Source of the DNA: Symbiodinium natans
Lineage: Eukaryota; Sar; Dinophyceae; Suessiales; Symbiodiniaceae
NCBI GenBank assembly: GCA_905221605.1
Contig: CAJNDS010000125.1
Coordinates: 898,196 to 935,695, forward strand
Reading direction: 5' to 3'
Length of the DNA stretch: 37,500 nt
Numbering within the stretch: the stretch's first letter is position 1; each line of letters opens with the position of its first letter. The notes under the pieces are model-generated. The model made no database searches. It was not told where the DNA came from and saw only the letters and a program-made list of their open reading frames with translations. A program made the translations under genes and the position numbers. Shown here piece after piece: positions 34,283 to 37,500 of the stretch.

Positions 34283-34551
34283 GTTTTGGGGGTTTAGGGT
34301 TTAGGGTTTAGGGTTCAGGGTTTGGGGTTTAGGGTTTGGGGTTTAGGGTTTAGGGTTCAGGGTTTGGGGTTTGGGGTTTCCGGTTTGGGGTTTGGGGATA
34401 TAGGCCTTATTGGTCAAAAAAGGTTTGGGGTTTGCGGGTTGGGGGTTAGGGTTTGGGGTTTAGGGTGTTTACGCTTAGGGGTTTGGAATTTAGGGTTTAG
34501 GGTTTAGGGTTTAGGGTTTAGGGTTCAGGGTTGCAAAGGCCCCTTAAACAG

Positions 34552-34606
34552 GTCAATCGCTGTTCAGATCTCGGATGCGCAGTACGCCTTTTCCCCGCTT
34601 CTGTAG
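34552..34606 (+). CDS. Candidate C-terminal exon
   Basis: CCCTTAAACAG|G, then SIAVQISDAQYAFSPLL and TAG. Clean C-terminal-like peptide. Confidence 0.5.
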
Positions 34607-34809
34607 GGTTGGGCTCCCTTACAAGCCCAAAACCTTCAAGGAAGTTGCCTGCGCTAAGGATTAGGGGCTCAGGATTTCAGGGGTTGGGTTTAGGGTTTAG
34701 GGTTTAGGGCTTAGGGTTTAGGGCATAGGGCAGTAAGGGCTGAGACCTAAGGGGAAGTCGAAGCAAGAAAGCCCCGCGGTCAGAAAACCTTGACCCTACG
34801 CCGCCAGTA

Positions 34810-35460
<651 letters not shown>

Positions 35461-35472
35461 CCCTCACTCCAG

Positions 35473-35727
35473 CAATTGCCTGCATGCCCGAGGATAACTT
35501 CGTCCTTCAGCTCATCGAGGAAGTGGGATACGCCAAGCTTGCCTGTTTTGTTCTGGTCATTGTTCGGCCCGTAAGCCCTAAGCTGTAACCCTAAACCCTA
35601 AACCCGAAACCCTAAACCGAAAGCCCTGAACCGATCCTTTTGGCAGGCGCCAACGCGCACACAAGTAAAGCCTCAGGCCTCGAAACGCCCGAGCTCCTGG
35701 CCCCCATGCCCTTTACCCAGAGCTGCG
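35473..35727 (+). CDS. Two exons flanking a telomere-repeat intron
   Basis: Exon 35473-35570 (acceptor CTCACTCCAG, donor GTAAGC) reads IACMPEDNFVLQLIEEVGYA then KLACFVLVIVRP. Exon 35647-35727 (acceptor CCTTTTGGCAG) is 81 nt and ends at GTTTGG. In phase it reads APTRTQVKPQASKRPSSWPP; another frame, ANAHTSKASGLETPELLAPM, is equally open but out of phase. The intron, 35571-35646 (76 nt), is mostly CCCTAAA-type units with canonical ends. Family unknown; EEVGYAKLACFVLVIVRP could be a helix or membrane-proximal segment. Confidence 0.7.
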
Positions 35728-35737
35728 GTTTGGGTTT

Positions 35738-35845
35738 AGGGTTTAGGGTAGGGTTTAGGGTTCAGGGTTCAGGGTTCAGGGTTCAGGGTTTAGGGTTTAG
35801 GGTTTAGGGTTTAGGGTTTAGGGTTTAGGGTTCAGGGTTTAGGGG
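35738..35845 (+). repeat. TTTAGGG/TTCAGGG array
   Basis: About 15 units; a run of five TTCAGGG units inside TTTAGGG. Confidence 0.95.
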
Positions 35846-36221
35846 GTTGCCGGGCGGGGGGGTGGCGAACCGAGAAGCGAAATCATATTTGGTTCTTCTA
35901 TTCTAGGGTCAAGGGTATAAAGGAGGGACCCCTAGCAGGTACCCTTAATCTTGTCCCCCTATATAACCCCTACACCACCCTTTTGCATACCTTATGGAGT
36001 CCCATGGTCTTGAGGGGGTGGGGGGCGTTGATTCGGGGATTGGGGCATCGGTGCTTACGCGTTTTGGAAATTGGGGGGAAGGGGTTGCGGGTCAGGGATT
36101 GAACATTATGGTTTAGGCTTCAGGGTTGAGAGCTCAGGGTTTAGGGTTTAGGCGTTTAGGCTACAGGGTCACAGGGTTGAGTCTTGCTGGCCCTGAAGAG
36201 ACCTGCATTTTGGGGATTCAG

Positions 36222-36352
36222 GTTGCCTCGAGGGCCTAGGTTGCCGAACAATCTTGCAAGAGCTTTCTAGCATTCACCTGCAAGAAGGGAGATTCTTAAG
36301 GCAGGCCTCGTACCAAACCCAAAACCCCCAAACCCTTTTTGTTAAAGTCTAA
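36222..36352 (+). CDS. C-terminal exon, unknown protein
   Basis: After GGGGATTCAG the frame reads CLEGLGCRTILQELSSIHLQ, EGRFLRQASYQTQNPQ and TLFVKV, then TAA, 42 codons. It is open further 5' to 36197. A GC donor after LRQ (GCCTCG) is an alternative end. The leucine-rich helix is convincing. Confidence 0.6.
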
Positions 36353-36592
36353 CTTGGCATTTGGGCTGGTTGAGGGACAAGGGAACCCAACCTCCGAGTT
36401 CCCGAAAGTGGAGGCTTCCAGGGGTAGGATCCTAAATCCTAAGCCCTAACCCTAAGCCCTTTGGTGTCTAAGAGGTTGTTTTTTAGGTCATCTGAGGTTT
36501 CAGGTGAAAAGCCCTAAACCAACCCTAAACCCTAAACCCTAAACCCCAAAAACCTCCCTGCTCCCTGCACCCTCAACCCTGAGTCGTTGCAG

Positions 36593-36642
36593 TGTTGCAG
36601 CTCTTGCTTTGGGAGCGCAGTTACTTCGCGCTTCTGGCTCCA
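36593..36642 (+). CDS. Candidate exon
   Basis: GTCGTTGCAG, then LQLLLWERSYFALLAP and donor GTTACA. The donor hexamer is the same as that inside introner copy 5 (GTTACA after AGCCCA). Confidence 0.5.
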
Positions 36643-36800
36643 GTTACAAAACCCTACAAAACCCTACAAAGCCCTGCAACACCTACAAAACCCTACAAAA
36701 CCCCACAAAACCCGACCAAACCCTACAAAGCCCTACAAAACCTACCCAAAAACCCTACAAAACCTACAAAGCCCTACGAAACCCTACAAAACCCCAAACC
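36643..36800 (+). repeat. CCCTACAAAA decamer-like repeat
   Basis: About 14 units of AAACCCTACAAA and variants (CCCTACAAAG, CCCGACCAAA, CCCACAAAA). Related to the telomere unit but longer. Lies in an intron. Confidence 0.9.
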
Positions 36801-36818
36801 TGCTGGACCTTGAGCCAG

Positions 36819-36890
36819 GCCCGGCAGAATGGCGACACCCCGGGCCAGCTTTCCGAGAAGCTGCAGGAGGCCAGAAACCCTATAAACTGA
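36819..36890 (+). CDS. C-terminal exon, partly duplicated downstream
   Basis: TTGAGCCAG, then ARQNGDTPGQLSEKLQEARN then PIN and TGA. The helical SEKLQEAR is convincing. Sequence 36862-36909 is repeated at 37081-37130, where a 1-bp gain removes the stop from frame. Confidence 0.55.
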   Translation, partial: ARQNGDTPGQLSEKLQEARNPIN

Positions 36891-36910
36891 GGGTTTATGG
36901 GGTTCAGGGT

Positions 36911-36941
36911 GTTTTTTTTTTTTTTTTTTTTTTTTTTTTTC
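36911..36941 (+). repeat. Poly-T run
   Basis: About 30 T directly after the exon and its repeat-rich flank. It could be a retroposition scar or simple slippage. Confidence 0.9.
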
Positions 36942-37080
36942 AGGGGTTTTTAGGGTTTAGGGTTTAGGGTTTTTAGGGTTTAGGGTTTAGGGTTTAGGGT
37001 TTATGGCTGGGGTTCACTACTCTTTGTTTAAGAACCCCCCCAAAAAAAACAATAAGAGATACTAGTCCTTATATTACCCC

Positions 37081-37130
37081 TGCAGGAGGCCAGAAACCCT
37101 TGTAAACTGAGGGTTTATCGGGTTTTAGGG
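37081..37130 (+). pseudogene. Duplicated 3' end of exon 36819-36890
   Basis: TGCAGGAGGCCAGAAACCCT and AAACTGAGGGTTTAT match 36862-36905, about 220 bp upstream. The duplicate lacks the 5' part of the exon, and an extra base shifts the frame past the TGA. Confidence 0.7.
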
Positions 37131-37237
37131 GTTTGAGGGTTTAATTAGGGTTTTTAGGGTTTAGGGCTTAGGGTTGAGGGTTTCTAGGGTTTGTAGGGCT
37201 TTGGGTTTTCAGGGTTTAGGGCTGGGGATCCAATTAG

Positions 37238-37281
37238 CCGCAAACTCGTTCCGAGGGCTGGGCGGGGCTTATGGGCTTTGA
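37238..37281 (+). CDS. Weak candidate exon
   Basis: CAATTAG, then ANSFRGLGGAYGL and TGA. Short; kept as a possibility. Confidence 0.25.
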
Positions 37282-37381
37282 GAGGGGTTCCACGCTGTTT
37301 CATAGGGGTTCAGAGGGGGTTAGTTAGGGTTTAGGGTGTAGGTTGTAGGTTTTCGGGTTTAGGGTTTAGGGTAGAGCATGT

Positions 37382-37487
37382 AATATAGGGGTCGGAATAA
37401 TTATTAACAGTATTCCCTTATGATCCCTTTATCATTCTGCTAGAACAACCCCCAAAACCCTATTCTAAGCAATGCGGCCCCTATATT
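37382..37487. mobile_element. Hairpin element H
   Basis: AATATAGGGGTCGG and GCGGCCCCTATATT are inverted ends about 105 bp apart at the right edge of the window. No coding content. Confidence 0.6.
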
Positions 37488-37500
37488 GTGCTGTTTCACA

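Overview
The window looks like nuclear DNA of a dinoflagellate (Symbiodiniaceae or Suessiales-like is my best guess; another alveolate such as a chromerid is possible). The evidence: (1) the plant/alveolate telomere heptamer TTTAGGG/CCCTAAA and its variants occur in well over a hundred interstitial blocks on both strands; (2) coding sequence is cut into exons of about 30-350 nt; (3) several introns that fit in phase start with GC, and one with GA, instead of GT, as reported for dinoflagellates; (4) short dispersed repeats with inverted ends form introns, as introners do. No bacterial genes, rRNA, tRNA or CRISPR were seen. No spliced-leader relic was recognised. The long uninterrupted ORFs here come mostly from repeats and are not genes.

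Coding content was found by looking for non-repetitive inserts between repeat blocks that have an open frame, splice-like edges and codon phases that join. The best models are: a BART-domain gene (2049-4535, +); a four-exon gene (14146-15210, +); a two-exon model joined by a 41-nt intron of TTTAGGG units (15289-15541, +); an eleven-exon gene for an acidic, probably nuclear protein (16076-19389, +); small models at 19612-20008, 20147-20522 and 21570-22206 (+); a four-exon minus-strand gene (27082-27947); a three-exon model (29508-29928, +); a 114-residue helical exon (32307-32651, +); and a two-exon model with a 76-nt CCCTAAA intron (35473-35727, +). Many single exons are listed at lower confidence; for some the strand or frame is ambiguous. 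No sequence search was possible, so apart from the BART domain no protein is assigned to a family with confidence.

Layout. 1-7060: telomere-like blocks with the BART gene and single exons. 7080-9180: tandem GC-rich repeats, a ~112-bp repeat array and an AT-rich repeat island. 9200-12300: exon candidates plus two MITE families. 12300-12680 and 17175-17405: G-rich low-complexity tracts. 12900-22700: the densest genic part, mostly plus strand. 22700-28100: scattered exons on both strands, with the minus-strand gene at the end. 28200-32660: hairpin elements and plus-strand exons. 32663-35460: a TTTGGGG array, a 12-bp minisatellite and a ~480-bp ACGC microsatellite. 35470-37500: plus-strand exons, a partial exon duplication and a terminal MITE.

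The main result is that interstitial telomeric repeats are not only gene-free filler here: they lie inside, and sometimes make up, the introns of apparently intact genes. The TTTAGGG orientation offers a donor-like GTTTAG and an acceptor-like TTTAG in every unit; the CCCTAAA orientation contains no GT and no AG. A separate introner-like family with a G(C/T)AGCCCAG 5' end accounts for the GC-AG introns.
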